A stretch of DNA of 64,000 bases from an uncultured Alphaproteobacteria bacterium. GTDB taxonomy: Bacteria; Pseudomonadota; Alphaproteobacteria; RF32; CAG-239. Location: positions 1-64,000 of the forward strand of contig CAJTMA010000002.1 in the NCBI GenBank assembly GCA_910577205.1, read 5' to 3'. A program made the translations under genes and the position numbers. The notes below the pieces were generated by a model. That model saw nothing but the letters and a program-made list of their open reading frames with translations. It had not been told where the DNA came from and searched no databases. Of this stretch, positions 47,834 to 56,871 are shown in pieces (the stretch's first letter is position 1; each line of letters starts with the position of its first letter).

Positions 47834-50038
47834 ATGGAAGACATCATTATTGAAAGCTCTAACCAATCATCTAATGTGGCGGCTAATGTGCGTAAAGTGA
47901 GAATCAGAAAACCGCGCAATGTTATGAGCTATGTCTTTAATTGGATTATCAAAGGTTTGTTTGTTGCTTTGCTGTTGTGTATTGATTTTCTGCTGTTTGC
48001 CGGGTCAGGAAATCAGGCTGTGTTTGGCAGCAGCTATATGTTGCAACCGGAAATCATGTCTATAATGATTGGCCTGCTGGTCTTTTCCCTGTTATTGATG
48101 TTTTTGTTTTCTTTCTCCTCTATCTTGCAAAATCTTGTGGCTGCGGTTGTGGCGGCAGGGTTTGTTTGGGCGCTGTTAAACCAATTTGCATTGTATGACA
48201 AAACGTCTATTTTGCTGCCGGTATTGTCCCCGTATTTGGGATATGGTGTTGCGTCAATGTTTATGGGGATTTCCCATTGGGTGTTGGCTGCGTTAGCCGG
48301 TGTGGTGACGCTGATTGTTTTGGCTGTATCCTCCAAAACAAATGTGGCTTATTTTACCGGGATTTTGTTGGTTGTTTTTATGGGAATTGTTGTTGATGAT
48401 TACCTTGTTAAAGACAAAAAGACGGAGTTTGTTGTCGAATATGATAATCATTTGGATAAGGAAACAGCCAATCCGAAGAAGTATGTTTATTTGTTTTTGC
48501 CTAACGCAACTTCTTATGTGACGTTAGGGGAGTTGAAAAACCAATTGGGTAAAACCGATGCTGCGCAACAAACACAGGATCGCTTGATTGCATTTTTGGC
48601 AAAGAATGGTTTTTGGGTTTATCCTAATGCTTATGTCAAAGAAAAGAATGCAATTGCCAATATGGTGGAAGCCTTAAATAATATTGAAGAAAAGCAGGTT
48701 GGCGAACACGTTCAGAAAAATGTGGAAATTACCAGTTTGTGGAATTTCCGCCATGTTCGGGATGAAGATGTTTTCATCAAAAATGCGCAACTGGTTGACG
48801 TTTATAAAAATTCTAAATACCGGGTCAATGCTTATCAAAGCCGCGGAATTGATTTCTGCCGTAAAAACAATGAGATGAATGTCGATAAGTGTGTCAGCAA
48901 AGTTAATGCGCCTGTTGATGCCAGCGGTTTGAAGCTTTCTGCCTGGGATAAAAGCAAGCTTTTGTTGTTACAATGGCTGAACAGCTTCCATTTTGTGTCA
49001 GACTGGTCTACGGTTTATGGTGCACTTAATGAAGTTATGAGTGCCGACAGAATGCCAATTATCGGCGTTTCTTATGATGCTCTGTATGTGGTTAATTCAT
49101 TTAAAACATTAGATGTTCTGCTGGAAGATATTGAAAAAGATAAAGGAAATAGGGCTTATTTTGTTTTCTTGGATATCCCTTCGGATATGTATGTGTATGA
49201 CCAGTTTTGCCGTTTGAAGCCTCAGAGCCAATGGCTGACAATGGAAAATTATAAATGGGTCAATAATAAAAATGTATTTGAAAAAAGAGCAGCTTATCAG
49301 GAACAATTTTCCTGCATGATTGGCAAGCTGGAGCAATTTATTCTGCAACTTAAAGAAAAACAGCTGGATAAAAATACAGTTGTGGTTTTGCAAGGAATCA
49401 GCGGTCTGAATGATGCCGGAAACGTTAAATCTGAAAATTATATTGATAATTTCAAAAGCGAAAATTTAGTTCTGTTGGCAATTAAAGATCCTGCGCGGAA
49501 TAACTTTAGTATCAACAATCATATTTGCCAGAGCAAAGAGCTGGTACGGAGCTATCTGTATAAACAGGGGACTTGCAAGGAGTTTGACGGAACAGGGCTT
49601 TCAAGAACATCTGCTTTGGAATTGCAAAAGAACCTGCTGGCTTCAATGGTGAGCCAAGATAAAGTAAACAAAGCTCTGCAGGATTTTGACGGGTGGTATA
49701 AAAATTGGCAGAATGTGAATAATGGCGGAATGCCTGATGTTCAGACTGAGGATGTGCAGGCAGATGTACCTGCTGATGTTGATGTTTCTCTGCCTCCGGC
49801 GAAAGAGGAGGATTCAACTGAAGAAAGTACCGCTGTTGAACCTGAATCTGTGGTGGAAGAAGTGAAAGTTATGGAAACGCCTTTAGAAGAAGGAGCTGAA
49901 GTTTCTGTAGAAAGCTTGTCTGACATGGCCGTTCCGGCAGAAGGCGAGGCTGATCCTTTGGAAGGGTTAAATGCGGCAATTGTTTCAGAAGAACCTGCTG
50001 AGGCAGAAGGCATTGAGAAAGCTGTTCCGGCAGAATAG
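47834..50038 (+). CDS. Large inner-membrane protein of unknown function
   Basis: 734 residues. After a basic N-terminus, about five membrane helices occupy residues 33-200 (WIIKGLFVALLLCIDFLLFA, IMSIMIGLLVFSLLLMFLFS and others). A large extracytoplasmic domain follows (about 205-610), then an acidic, Pro/Val/Glu-rich tail. Topology and segments such as KYVYLFLPNATSYVTLGELK and NTVVVLQGISGLNDAG recall LTA-synthase/sulfatase-fold phosphotransferases, but I cannot see the metal-binding Asp/His set or the Thr nucleophile, so it may be a degenerate member. ATG 47834 follows AGGGAG. yejE begins 13 bases downstream. Confidence 0.6.
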   Translation: MEDIIIESSNQSSNVAANVRKVRIRKPRNVMSYVFNWIIKGLFVALLLCIDFLLFAGSGNQAVFGSSYMLQPEIMSIMIGLLVFSLLLMFLFSFSSILQNLVAAVVAAGFVWALLNQFALYDKTSILLPVLSPYLGYGVASMFMGISHWVLAALAGVVTLIVLAVSSKTNVAYFTGILLVVFMGIVVDDYLVKDKKTEFVVEYDNHLDKETANPKKYVYLFLPNATSYVTLGELKNQLGKTDAAQQTQDRLIAFLAKNGFWVYPNAYVKEKNAIANMVEALNNIEEKQVGEHVQKNVEITSLWNFRHVRDEDVFIKNAQLVDVYKNSKYRVNAYQSRGIDFCRKNNEMNVDKCVSKVNAPVDASGLKLSAWDKSKLLLLQWLNSFHFVSDWSTVYGALNEVMSADRMPIIGVSYDALYVVNSFKTLDVLLEDIEKDKGNRAYFVFLDIPSDMYVYDQFCRLKPQSQWLTMENYKWVNNKNVFEKRAAYQEQFSCMIGKLEQFILQLKEKQLDKNTVVVLQGISGLNDAGNVKSENYIDNFKSENLVLLAIKDPARNNFSINNHICQSKELVRSYLYKQGTCKEFDGTGLSRTSALELQKNLLASMVSQDKVNKALQDFDGWYKNWQNVNNGGMPDVQTEDVQADVPADVDVSLPPAKEEDSTEESTAVEPESVVEEVKVMETPLEEGAEVSVESLSDMAVPAEGEADPLEGLNAAIVSEEPAEAEGIEKAVPAE

Positions 50039-50051
50039 CAAGGTAAATAAC

Positions 50052-51095
50052 GTGCAATCTACTGAAAAAAGACAGTTTTTTTCTGATTTGACCCGTAAAC
50101 GGCTGTGCTCTTTTCGAAAAAACAGCCGGGCATGGAATGCATTGCTTTTGTTTGCCTGTATTTTGTTCGTTAGTTTGCTGGCAGAATTAATTGCCAATGA
50201 TAAGCCATTGATTCTAAAATATAAAGGGGAATTTTATTTCCCTGTTTTCAGCAGCTATGATGAAACAGTTTTTGGCGGGGATTTTCCGACCCCGACAGAT
50301 TATAAAGATGAGTTGATTAAACAAAATATTCAAAAGGACGGTTGGATGATTATGCCGATTATTCCTTTTTCTTTCAATACGGTAGATTACAATCTTGATG
50401 TTCCGGCTCCGGCTGCGCCGAGTAGGGAGCATTGGTTGGGGACTGACGATGAGGGGCGGGATATATTGGCCAGAATTATCTATGGATTGCGTTTGTCAAT
50501 CGTATTTGCTTTTGTTTTGACGATTATTTCATCTCTAATCGGTATGATTGCCGGAGCTTTGCAGGGCTATTGGGGCGGTAAGGTTGATTTGTTTATGCAG
50601 CGGCTGCTGGAAATCTGGGATTCGTTGCCGCAATTATTTCTTTTGATTATTGTGGCTAGTATTTTTGTGCCGACGTTTTGGACTTTGCTGGCGATTTTGT
50701 TGTTTTTTTCATGGACGAGTTTGGTTGGAGTGGTGCGTGCTGAGTTTATGAGAACACGCAATTTTGAATATGTTAAAGCCGCACAGGCTTTAGGTGTCAG
50801 CAATTGGCGGATTATGTACCGGCATATTTTGCCTAATGCGATGGTGGCAACAATTACTTTTGTGCCGTTTCTTCTGTCTGAGGCGATTGTTTCTCTGACA
50901 GCGCTTGATTTTCTTGGATTGGGTTTGTCACAGGAGTATCCTTCTTTGGGAGATTTGGTGCGGCAGGGAAAAGATAATTTGCAAGCTCCTTGGATTGGTG
51001 TAACGATTTTTGTTGTGTTGTCCAGTTTATTGACAATCCTGATTTTTATCGGTGAGGGGGTACGTGATGCTTTTGACAGCCGGAGGAATGGCTGA
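50052..51095 (+). CDS. yejE: ABC transporter permease YejE (oligopeptide/microcin C type)
   Basis: 347 residues. An N-terminal helix (about 25-45), a periplasmic insertion typical of YejE (residues about 50-130, ending EHWLGTDDEGRDILARIIYG), then five helices with the EAA loop EYVKAAQALGVSNWRIMYRH. It would form a heterodimeric channel with YejB. GTG 50052 has AAGG eight bases upstream. The genes for YejA and YejB are not adjacent. It overlaps yejF by one base. Confidence 0.92.
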   Translation: MQSTEKRQFFSDLTRKRLCSFRKNSRAWNALLLFACILFVSLLAELIANDKPLILKYKGEFYFPVFSSYDETVFGGDFPTPTDYKDELIKQNIQKDGWMIMPIIPFSFNTVDYNLDVPAPAAPSREHWLGTDDEGRDILARIIYGLRLSIVFAFVLTIISSLIGMIAGALQGYWGGKVDLFMQRLLEIWDSLPQLFLLIIVASIFVPTFWTLLAILLFFSWTSLVGVVRAEFMRTRNFEYVKAAQALGVSNWRIMYRHILPNAMVATITFVPFLLSEAIVSLTALDFLGLGLSQEYPSLGDLVRQGKDNLQAPWIGVTIFVVLSSLLTILIFIGEGVRDAFDSRRNG

Positions 51096-52681
51096 TGGCT
51101 TTACTCGAGGTGAAAAATCTATCCGTATCATTCAGAAATGAAGAAAATAAGATTGTGGAAGCCGTAAAAGATGTCAGTTTTAGCATTGCTTCCGGAGAAG
51201 TGGTCGGAATTGTCGGCGAGTCAGGTTCAGGAAAATCGGTTACGGCTTTGTCTGTGTTGGGGTTGTTGCCTTATCCTAAGGCTTTTCACTCCGCAAATAG
51301 CTCAATAAAGTTTGAAGGTAGGGAGATTATTGCAGCTCAAGAAGATGAGCTGCGCAAAATTCGCGGCAATGAAGTTGCTTTCGTTTTTCAGGAGCCAATG
51401 TCTTCGCTTAATCCGTTGCATAAAATCGGCCATCAAATAGCGGAAAGCTTGTGTTTGCATCGCGGAATGTCTTATCAGGCAGCACAAAAAGAAGTTATCC
51501 GTTTGTTGCGTCTGACCGGAATACCCAATGCTAAGCGGCGTATGGAAGCTTATCCCTTTGAACTTTCCGGCGGGCAGCGGCAAAGGGTAATGATTGCGAT
51601 GGCTATAGCCAATAATCCTAAGTTGTTGATTGCTGATGAACCAACAACAGCGCTTGATGTGACGATACAGGCGCAAATTATTGATTTATTGATGAATTTG
51701 CGTAAAAAACTCAATATGGCCGTGTTGTTTATCAGTCATGATTTGAAGTTGGTGAGCCAAATAGCTGATAAAGTTTGTGTCATGAAGCGGGGTGAAATGG
51801 TGGAGCAGGGTGCTGCCAGCGATGTTTTTGAGCATCCGCAGCATGAGTATACTAAGCTTCTTATTTCATCTTTTATGTCTAAAAAACATGAAAAATCAAA
51901 CAGTAAAGATGTTATTCTAAAGCTTGAAAGGCTTAAAGTTTCTTTCCCGGTCAAGAAGAATTTTTGGGGAAAAGTTACAGAGGAAATTCATGCTGTTGAT
52001 AATGTGAGCTTTTCTGTTTTCCGTGGGGAATGTTTGGGAATTGTCGGAGAATCAGGTTCGGGAAAAACGACACTTGGTTTGTCTATTGCTGGATTAATTC
52101 AGGCTGGTGGTGAGGTTTTCTATAAAAATATCTTCTTAAATCAAGCAAATAAGGCAGATAAAAGAAAGCTTAAACAAAAAATTCAGATTGTTTTTCAAGA
52201 TCCTTATAATTCCTTAAACCCTCGGATGACGGTTGGTGATATCGTCAGTGAAGGATTATTGGTTCATTACCGGCTGTCAGATGCTGAGCGTAAGCGACGG
52301 GTAGAGGATGTGTTAAGCGAAGTTGGACTGGATAAGGATGCTGCGGACAGATATCCGCATGAATTTTCCGGCGGACAACGCCAGAGGATTGCGATCGCCA
52401 GAGCGTTGATATTAGAGCCGGAGCTGTTAATTCTCGATGAACCGACATCAGCTCTTGATGTGACAATTCAGGCTCAGGTTATTGATTTGCTGCGCAAAAT
52501 ACAAAAGCAAAGACAAATTACATATTTGTTTATTTCGCATGATATGAAAGCTGTCAAAGCGATGTCAGACAGAATAGCTGTGATGAAAGACGGTAAAATC
52601 GTGGAGCTTGATACGGCAGAAAATATTTTTCAAAATCCAAGTCATAATTACACTAAAAAGCTAGTGGCGGCATCGCTGTAG
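51095..52681 (+). CDS. yejF: ABC transporter ATP-binding protein YejF (two fused ATPases)
   Basis: 528 residues with two complete nucleotide-binding domains. NBD1 has GESGSGKS, LSGGQRQRV and LLIADEPTTALDVT; NBD2 has GESGSGKT, FSGGQRQRI and LLILDEPTSALDVT. This matches YejF of peptide importers. It energises YejB/YejE. Translationally coupled to yejE. No terminator directly follows; the first good hairpin is about 340 bases downstream. Confidence 0.95.
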   Translation: MALLEVKNLSVSFRNEENKIVEAVKDVSFSIASGEVVGIVGESGSGKSVTALSVLGLLPYPKAFHSANSSIKFEGREIIAAQEDELRKIRGNEVAFVFQEPMSSLNPLHKIGHQIAESLCLHRGMSYQAAQKEVIRLLRLTGIPNAKRRMEAYPFELSGGQRQRVMIAMAIANNPKLLIADEPTTALDVTIQAQIIDLLMNLRKKLNMAVLFISHDLKLVSQIADKVCVMKRGEMVEQGAASDVFEHPQHEYTKLLISSFMSKKHEKSNSKDVILKLERLKVSFPVKKNFWGKVTEEIHAVDNVSFSVFRGECLGIVGESGSGKTTLGLSIAGLIQAGGEVFYKNIFLNQANKADKRKLKQKIQIVFQDPYNSLNPRMTVGDIVSEGLLVHYRLSDAERKRRVEDVLSEVGLDKDAADRYPHEFSGGQRQRIAIARALILEPELLILDEPTSALDVTIQAQVIDLLRKIQKQRQITYLFISHDMKAVKAMSDRIAVMKDGKIVELDTAENIFQNPSHNYTKKLVAASL

Positions 52682-53018
52682 AAATATTTACATTTAATTA
52701 CAATGGACTACAAAAATAAGCTTTACTATGCATAATATATATTATGCGACAAACTTGTGTGGTGGAGACGGGGTATTTCCCGAGGTTTTTTATGGATTAT
52801 CAGGTCTGTCATGATAGCCAAACTGATAGTTATGATAATTGATAGCCGCGGCAATTCAGGCTTGCTTCTACAGTTTTGTGTTTGGGGTAAAGTTACAAAG
52901 TTTTTTATAGTTAAAGATATTCTTCAATCACAGCCGATTTTCTTTGGATGCGAAAATTTGGGTGCTTGTTTTCTCTTTTTATTAAGTTTCAATCTGTTAG
53001 CTGAAATAAGGCCTCTGA
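52682..53018 (+). other. Non-coding stretch after yejF
   Basis: AT-rich, with a perfect 18-bp palindrome at 52730-52747. A 90-codon open frame (52757-53029) starts without a ribosome binding site, has irregular composition and ends inside the hairpin at 53019, so I do not call it a gene. It may be a 3' untranslated region. Confidence 0.4.
52730..52747. repeat. Perfect palindrome
   Basis: GCATAATATATATTATGC, 18 bp, 49 bases after the yejF stop. It could be an operator or cruciform; no dependent promoter is evident. Confidence 0.5.
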
Positions 53019-53068
53019 GAACGAGATAAATTGTTTATGGTGTATATTTTACCGTTTATCTCGTTTTG
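53019..53068 (+). terminator. Long-loop hairpin terminator
   Basis: AACGAGATAAA pairs with TTTATCTCGTT, with a partly paired interior and four T after the stem. It probably ends the yejEF transcript. Confidence 0.6.
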
Positions 53069-53134
53069 ACAGCTTTATTGTCCGCTTGTCGGGATGGAGC
53101 GATGTTGGGGAATATCATGAGGTAAACCAGGTTA

Positions 53135-53163
53135 TAAAGAAAAAGGCGGAAAATTCCGCCTAC
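53135..53163 (-). terminator. Terminator of the small membrane-protein gene
   Basis: AGGCGGAA/TTCCGCCT (53144-53161), followed on the minus strand by TTTTTCTTT. It lies 30 bases beyond the stop at 53194. Confidence 0.8.
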
Positions 53164-53193
53164 TCTTTTTTATCTGTCAAATAAATTAATTAG

Positions 53194-53538
53194 TTATTTG
53201 TTCAAAATCACCTTTAACAGGTTTAGGAAGTAAACAACAACTAAGAAAGCCAGTGCTCTATATAATATTGTATAAATCCCTGCCCCATGGCCGATAATAA
53301 AGTATTGTACGGCTAAAGATGCAATCAGCGCGCAAGCCAGGTTAATCAGCCAATAGCGTGAATTTCCCATAAAAATAAACGCACAGACAGCGGCCGGGCC
53401 AAAGACCAATGGATTGGCGACCATTTTGGATATGGTGCGGAAAGCTCCTGTAATTGCAGGTACGGGCATCAGGTATCCGGCAGCAATTGTTATGATTCCA
53501 GCGGCTAAAATGTAAAAATAGGTTTGTTTTTTGCTCAT
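53194..53538 (-). CDS. Small multi-pass membrane protein
   Basis: 114 residues with about four hydrophobic helices (YFYILAAGIITIAAGYLMPV, LVFGPAAVCAFIFMG, YWLINLACALIASLAVQYFI, ALAFLVVVYFLNLLKVIL). No family recognised. ATG 53538 follows AAGGAG on the minus strand, giving good confidence that it is translated. Monocistronic. Confidence 0.7.
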   Translation of the reverse strand: MSKKQTYFYILAAGIITIAAGYLMPVPAITGAFRTISKMVANPLVFGPAAVCAFIFMGNSRYWLINLACALIASLAVQYFIIGHGAGIYTILYRALAFLVVVYFLNLLKVILNK

Positions 53539-53626
53539 TGGTATAATCTCCTTATTGTTTCTGCCAGTTTAAATTTCCAAACGGAAAAAGCAAGTCTGCA
53601 GCTGCAAGTTTGCACAAGGATATACA

Positions 53627-53659
53627 AAAAAACCACCAAACAATGTTCAGTGGTTTTTT
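53627..53659. terminator. Terminator of the outer-membrane protein gene
   Basis: AAAAACCAC pairs with GTGGTTTTTT around a loop of about 14 bases, with T-runs on either strand. It lies about 20 bases beyond the stop codon at 53677. Confidence 0.75.
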
Positions 53660-53676
53660 GTAAAAAGTCTTTCTGA

Positions 53677-54264
53677 TTAGAAGGTATAACGGATACCGGC
53701 AGTAGCTTCCATCAGATTGTCAACTTGTTTGGTGCCGATGTAGCTGTAACGGCCAACAATACGGGCAGACCAGTTTTCGTTGAATTTGTACTGAGCACCG
53801 ACACCGGCACGGTAACCGATACGGCTGGAAGTTTCTTTGCTTGGGCCGTTTTTGATTTCGAGATCATAGTTAGCAGCACCAACAGTACCTAACAGGCTGA
53901 AGTCACTGCAGCCCATCGGCAGGTAGCCATAGATATCCAAACCATATGCATTGAATTTGGTTTTGGCTTTGTGGTTAACGCCATCAACATAGTTGGTATC
54001 GCCTTTACGAGTACCAGACTGTTGATAGAAAGCTTCGATACTGGTGTAATCGTCAATCATCACACCGGCATTGATGGCACCGGAATTGTAATCATCTTTG
54101 ATGAATTTATTTTTTTCCAGTCGGCTGGCGTCATTTTTATAATTGGCATGAGAGTAAACATAATCCAAACCAACATAAGGTCTGATATCCTGAGATAAAT
54201 CCATAGCATTGGCGCTATATGAAAATAAGCATGCAACACCAGCTAACAGTAATGTTTTCTTCAT
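53677..54264 (-). CDS. Outer-membrane beta-barrel protein (OmpW/opacity-like)
   Basis: 195 residues. The signal peptide is MKKTLLLAGVACLFSYSANA. The mature part alternates amphipathic strands (IRPYVGLDYVYSHANYK, RIGYRAGVGAQYKFNENWSA, RIVGRYSYIG) and ends in the outer-membrane sorting signal GIRYTF with terminal Phe. The size fits an eight-stranded barrel. Possible roles are adhesin or structural porin-like; nothing more specific can be said. Confidence 0.85.
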   Translation of the reverse strand: MKKTLLLAGVACLFSYSANAMDLSQDIRPYVGLDYVYSHANYKNDASRLEKNKFIKDDYNSGAINAGVMIDDYTSIEAFYQQSGTRKGDTNYVDGVNHKAKTKFNAYGLDIYGYLPMGCSDFSLLGTVGAANYDLEIKNGPSKETSSRIGYRAGVGAQYKFNENWSARIVGRYSYIGTKQVDNLMEATAGIRYTF

Positions 54265-54443
54265 ATTTTAAACTCCATTTATAAATAGGTTTTTTCTGTA
54301 ATTACTTTAATTTCGGTTGAAATTGTAATTAGACGAGCAATTTCGTTTGTTGATATAACTTTGGATAATTAGTTTTAAAGGGTGTTACCTCAAAAAAAGC
54401 GTGATAATCTAAAAAAAATGATATTTTTTAGGATTTGTGTGCC
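54265..54443. other. Divergent upstream region (outer-membrane protein / UDG)
   Basis: AT-rich. CTAAAAAA and TTTTTTAG around 54411-54430 form a hairpin just before the glycosylase start, which may affect its expression. No gene is visible. Confidence 0.35.
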
Positions 54444-55088
54444 ATGGCGTTTGTTTGTCCAGATAAAAATTGTTTAAAATGTCCTCGATTGATTGAGTTT
54501 CGACAAGGAAATATTGCAAAATTTCCAACTTATTACAATGGGCCGGTAGAACCTTTTGGTTCATTGGATGCCGAAGTCTTGGTGGTCGGCTTGGCTCCGG
54601 GATTGAATGGGGCTAATCAGACAAACCGCCCGTTTACCAATGATTATGCAGGGGATGTGCTCTACCCTGCCCTTAAAAAATTTGGGCTGGCGCAAGGAAA
54701 TTATCAAAAACGCAAGGATGACGGATTTGAACTGCTTAATGTCAGGATTACCAATTCTGTCCGTTGTGTGCCGCCGCAGAATAAAGTTACCGGGGATGAG
54801 GTTAAGGCTTGCGGCAGCTATTTGATTGAAGAAATTGCCAGTATGCCGCGGTTAAAAGTAATCCTGACGCTGGGAAGTGTTGCGCATAACGCTGTTTTGG
54901 GTGTTTTGGGATACCGTAAAGCAGCATTTAAATTTGTGCATAATGCCGAACATATGTTGGATAAGCATGGTTTGGTGATGGTTAATTCGTATCATACGTC
55001 ACGTTATAATATTAATACCGGCGTTTTAACACAAGCAATGTTTGATGAGGTTATAGAGCATATTCAAAATTTGTTGACAACCGCTTAG
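54444..55088 (+). CDS. Uracil-DNA glycosylase, family 5 (UdgB) type
   Basis: 214 residues. An N-terminal Cys set (CPDKNCLKCPRLIEFR) with later cysteines suggests a 4Fe-4S cluster. GLAPGLNGANQTNRPFTNDY then AGDVLY is the family 5 active-site region, which uses no catalytic Asp or Asn at the usual position, and NSYHTSRYN carries the motif-3 His. It excises uracil and other deaminated bases. ATG 54444 is ten bases after AGGA. Monocistronic or linked to the HD gene. Confidence 0.88.
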   Translation: MAFVCPDKNCLKCPRLIEFRQGNIAKFPTYYNGPVEPFGSLDAEVLVVGLAPGLNGANQTNRPFTNDYAGDVLYPALKKFGLAQGNYQKRKDDGFELLNVRITNSVRCVPPQNKVTGDEVKACGSYLIEEIASMPRLKVILTLGSVAHNAVLGVLGYRKAAFKFVHNAEHMLDKHGLVMVNSYHTSRYNINTGVLTQAMFDEVIEHIQNLLTTA

Positions 55089-55140
55089 CGAGTGAATTAT
55101 AGTCAAGCAAATTTTGATTATTAATCTATTAGTATAAAAG

Positions 55141-55665
55141 ATGATGAAAATTAAACAATTTTTGAAGATTAGCGGACAAATGAAAAATTTGCTTCGTAAT
55201 GGCTGGGTTTATCGTGATGTGAAAGCTCCTGAAAGTGATGCCGCCCATTCTTGGAGTTTGAGCTTATTGGTTCAGATGTATGCTCCGGCAGAACTTGATT
55301 TGTGCAAGTGTTTGAAATTGGCCAATATTCATGATTTGGCGGAAATTTATGTCGGTGATTTTGTTCCGGGAAGCGATATTACCTCTGAAGAAAAGCATCA
55401 GCTCGAAAGTGAAGCTATGGCAAAACTGGCAGAGGAGCTTGATTATCCTGAATTAACCGGGCTGTTTGACGAATATGAAGCCGCTGAAACGCCGGAAGCA
55501 GTGTTCGTTCGGAATATGGATAAGCTGGATGCGGTATTGCAAGCCAAGTATTATGATGAAACTCAAAATTATGGCGGAAAGCTGTTTGAGGAATTTTACA
55601 GCCATGCCGCCACGATAATTACTCATCCGCTGGTGAGAGGATTATTGGAAGAATTAAGAGATTAA
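55141..55665 (+). CDS. HD-domain hydrolase (YfbR/HDDC2-like)
   Basis: 174 residues. Metal-binding residues appear in order as H in DAAHSWS, the HD pair in ANIHDLAEIYVGD and a distal Asp in VRNMDKLDAVLQA. The length fits 5'-deoxynucleotidase/HDDC2 proteins that dephosphorylate deoxynucleoside monophosphates. It starts at ATG 55141 or 55144; no strong ribosome binding site is seen. The stop is followed by a strong terminator. Confidence 0.85.
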   Translation: MMKIKQFLKISGQMKNLLRNGWVYRDVKAPESDAAHSWSLSLLVQMYAPAELDLCKCLKLANIHDLAEIYVGDFVPGSDITSEEKHQLESEAMAKLAEELDYPELTGLFDEYEAAETPEAVFVRNMDKLDAVLQAKYYDETQNYGGKLFEEFYSHAATIITHPLVRGLLEELRD

Positions 55666-55670
55666 GTTTA

Positions 55671-55700
55671 AAGCCCCGGAAATTCCGGGGCTTATTTTTA
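55671..55700. terminator. Bidirectional terminator, HD gene / rnf operon
   Basis: AAGCCCCGGAA (55671-55681) pairs with TTCCGGGGCTT (55683-55693), then TATTTTTA. The core is almost identical to the terminator at 24467. Confidence 0.85.
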
Positions 55701-56273
55701 ATGGCTGATGCCGGAAAAGCCCATAAAAGACATAGAGAGCAAAGCGGCGGCAATCAAAGCTATCGGCGCACCGCGCAAAGCTTGGGGAATGGGAGCCGTT
55801 TCCATCCTTTCGCGAATGCCCGCAAAAAGGACGATTGCCAAAGTGAAGCCCATTGCGTTGGCCAGCCCGTAACAGACTGAGGATAAAAGGCCGAAATCCT
55901 TTTGAATTGCTAAAATTGCAACACCTAAAACTGCGCAGTTTGTGGTAATTAACGGCAGAAAAATGCCTAAAGCCTGGTAGAGCGCGGGAGAGGTTTTGTG
56001 CATGATGATTTCAACCATTTGCACCAACGAAGCAATTACCAAAATGAAAACAACAGTTATCATGAAAGTCAATTGGTTAGGCAGAAGCAGCTGATAGTAA
56101 ATCAGATGAGTGACAATTGCTGAGATTGTCATTACGAACATGACGGCAAAGCCCATCCCCAAAGCGGTTGAGGTTTTTCGGGAAACACCCAAAAACGGGC
56201 AGATTCCCAAAAATTGCGACAGGACAATATTATTAACGAAGATTGCGGCGATGAAAATCATTAAATAACTCAT
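55698..56273 (-). CDS. rnfA: Electron transport complex subunit RnfA
   Basis: 191 residues, six membrane helices. NNIVLSQFLGICPFLGVSRK in the first helix and TTNCAVLGVAILAIQKDFGL carry the conserved cysteines that bind the membrane 2Fe-2S centre shared with RnfE. RnfA is homologous to NqrE. Last gene of apbE-rseC-rnfBCDGEA; two bases separate it from rnfE. Confidence 0.96.
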   Translation of the reverse strand: MSYLMIFIAAIFVNNIVLSQFLGICPFLGVSRKTSTALGMGFAVMFVMTISAIVTHLIYYQLLLPNQLTFMITVVFILVIASLVQMVEIIMHKTSPALYQALGIFLPLITTNCAVLGVAILAIQKDFGLLSSVCYGLANAMGFTLAIVLFAGIRERMETAPIPQALRGAPIALIAAALLSMSFMGFSGISH

Positions 56274-56275
56274 AG

Positions 56276-56869
56276 TTATGCCCTCCGCAGTTTATTAAAC
56301 AAAATGATCAGCCCGGCCAATGCCAGAAAAGCTCCCGGCGGCATGATAAACAACAAGGCCGGGGATGCATCATCTCCTAATAAATTGAAGCCAAATGCAG
56401 TCCCTGCCCCAAGCAGTTCACGAATTAATCCTAATGCTGCCAAAGCCCATGTAAAGCCCAAGCCCATTCCGGCAGCGTCTAAGAGTGATTGTCCTATAGT
56501 GTTTTTGGAGGCGAAAGCTTCAGCACGTCCGAGGATGATACAATTGACAACAATCAAAGGGATATATATTCCCAGTGCGGCATGAAGTGTTGGCAGATAA
56601 GCAGACATCAACAGGTCGACCACAGTTACAAAAGAAGCAATTATGGTGATAAAACAAGGGATGCGAATGGTGGCGGGAATAAAGTTTTTGACTGTAGCGA
56701 TGGCGGCATTTGAAAGCAGCAACACAAATAAGGTTGCCAGGCCCATTCCCAAGCCGTTTAAGGCGGAAGTGGTGACACCTAACGTCGGGCACATTCCCAA
56801 AAGCATTACTAAAGCAGGGTTTTCCTGTACCAGGCCGCGGGTCAGATTTTGATAACTCTGTGATTTCAT
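56276..56869 (-). CDS. rnfE: Electron transport complex subunit RnfE
   Basis: 197 residues, six helices, NqrD homologue. ENPALVMLLGMCPTLGVTTS and VVNCIILGRAEAFASKN hold the paired cysteines that complete the RnfA-RnfE iron-sulfur centre. The C-terminus (FIMPPGAFLALAGLIILFNK) is typical. Spacing to rnfG is two bases. Confidence 0.96.
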   Translation of the reverse strand: MKSQSYQNLTRGLVQENPALVMLLGMCPTLGVTTSALNGLGMGLATLFVLLLSNAAIATVKNFIPATIRIPCFITIIASFVTVVDLLMSAYLPTLHAALGIYIPLIVVNCIILGRAEAFASKNTIGQSLLDAAGMGLGFTWALAALGLIRELLGAGTAFGFNLLGDDASPALLFIMPPGAFLALAGLIILFNKLRRA

Positions 56870-56871
56870 GG

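Noticed and set aside
52757..53029. Plus-strand ORF of 90 codons after yejF
   Set aside because: No Shine-Dalgarno, irregular composition, and the stop falls inside a terminator stem.
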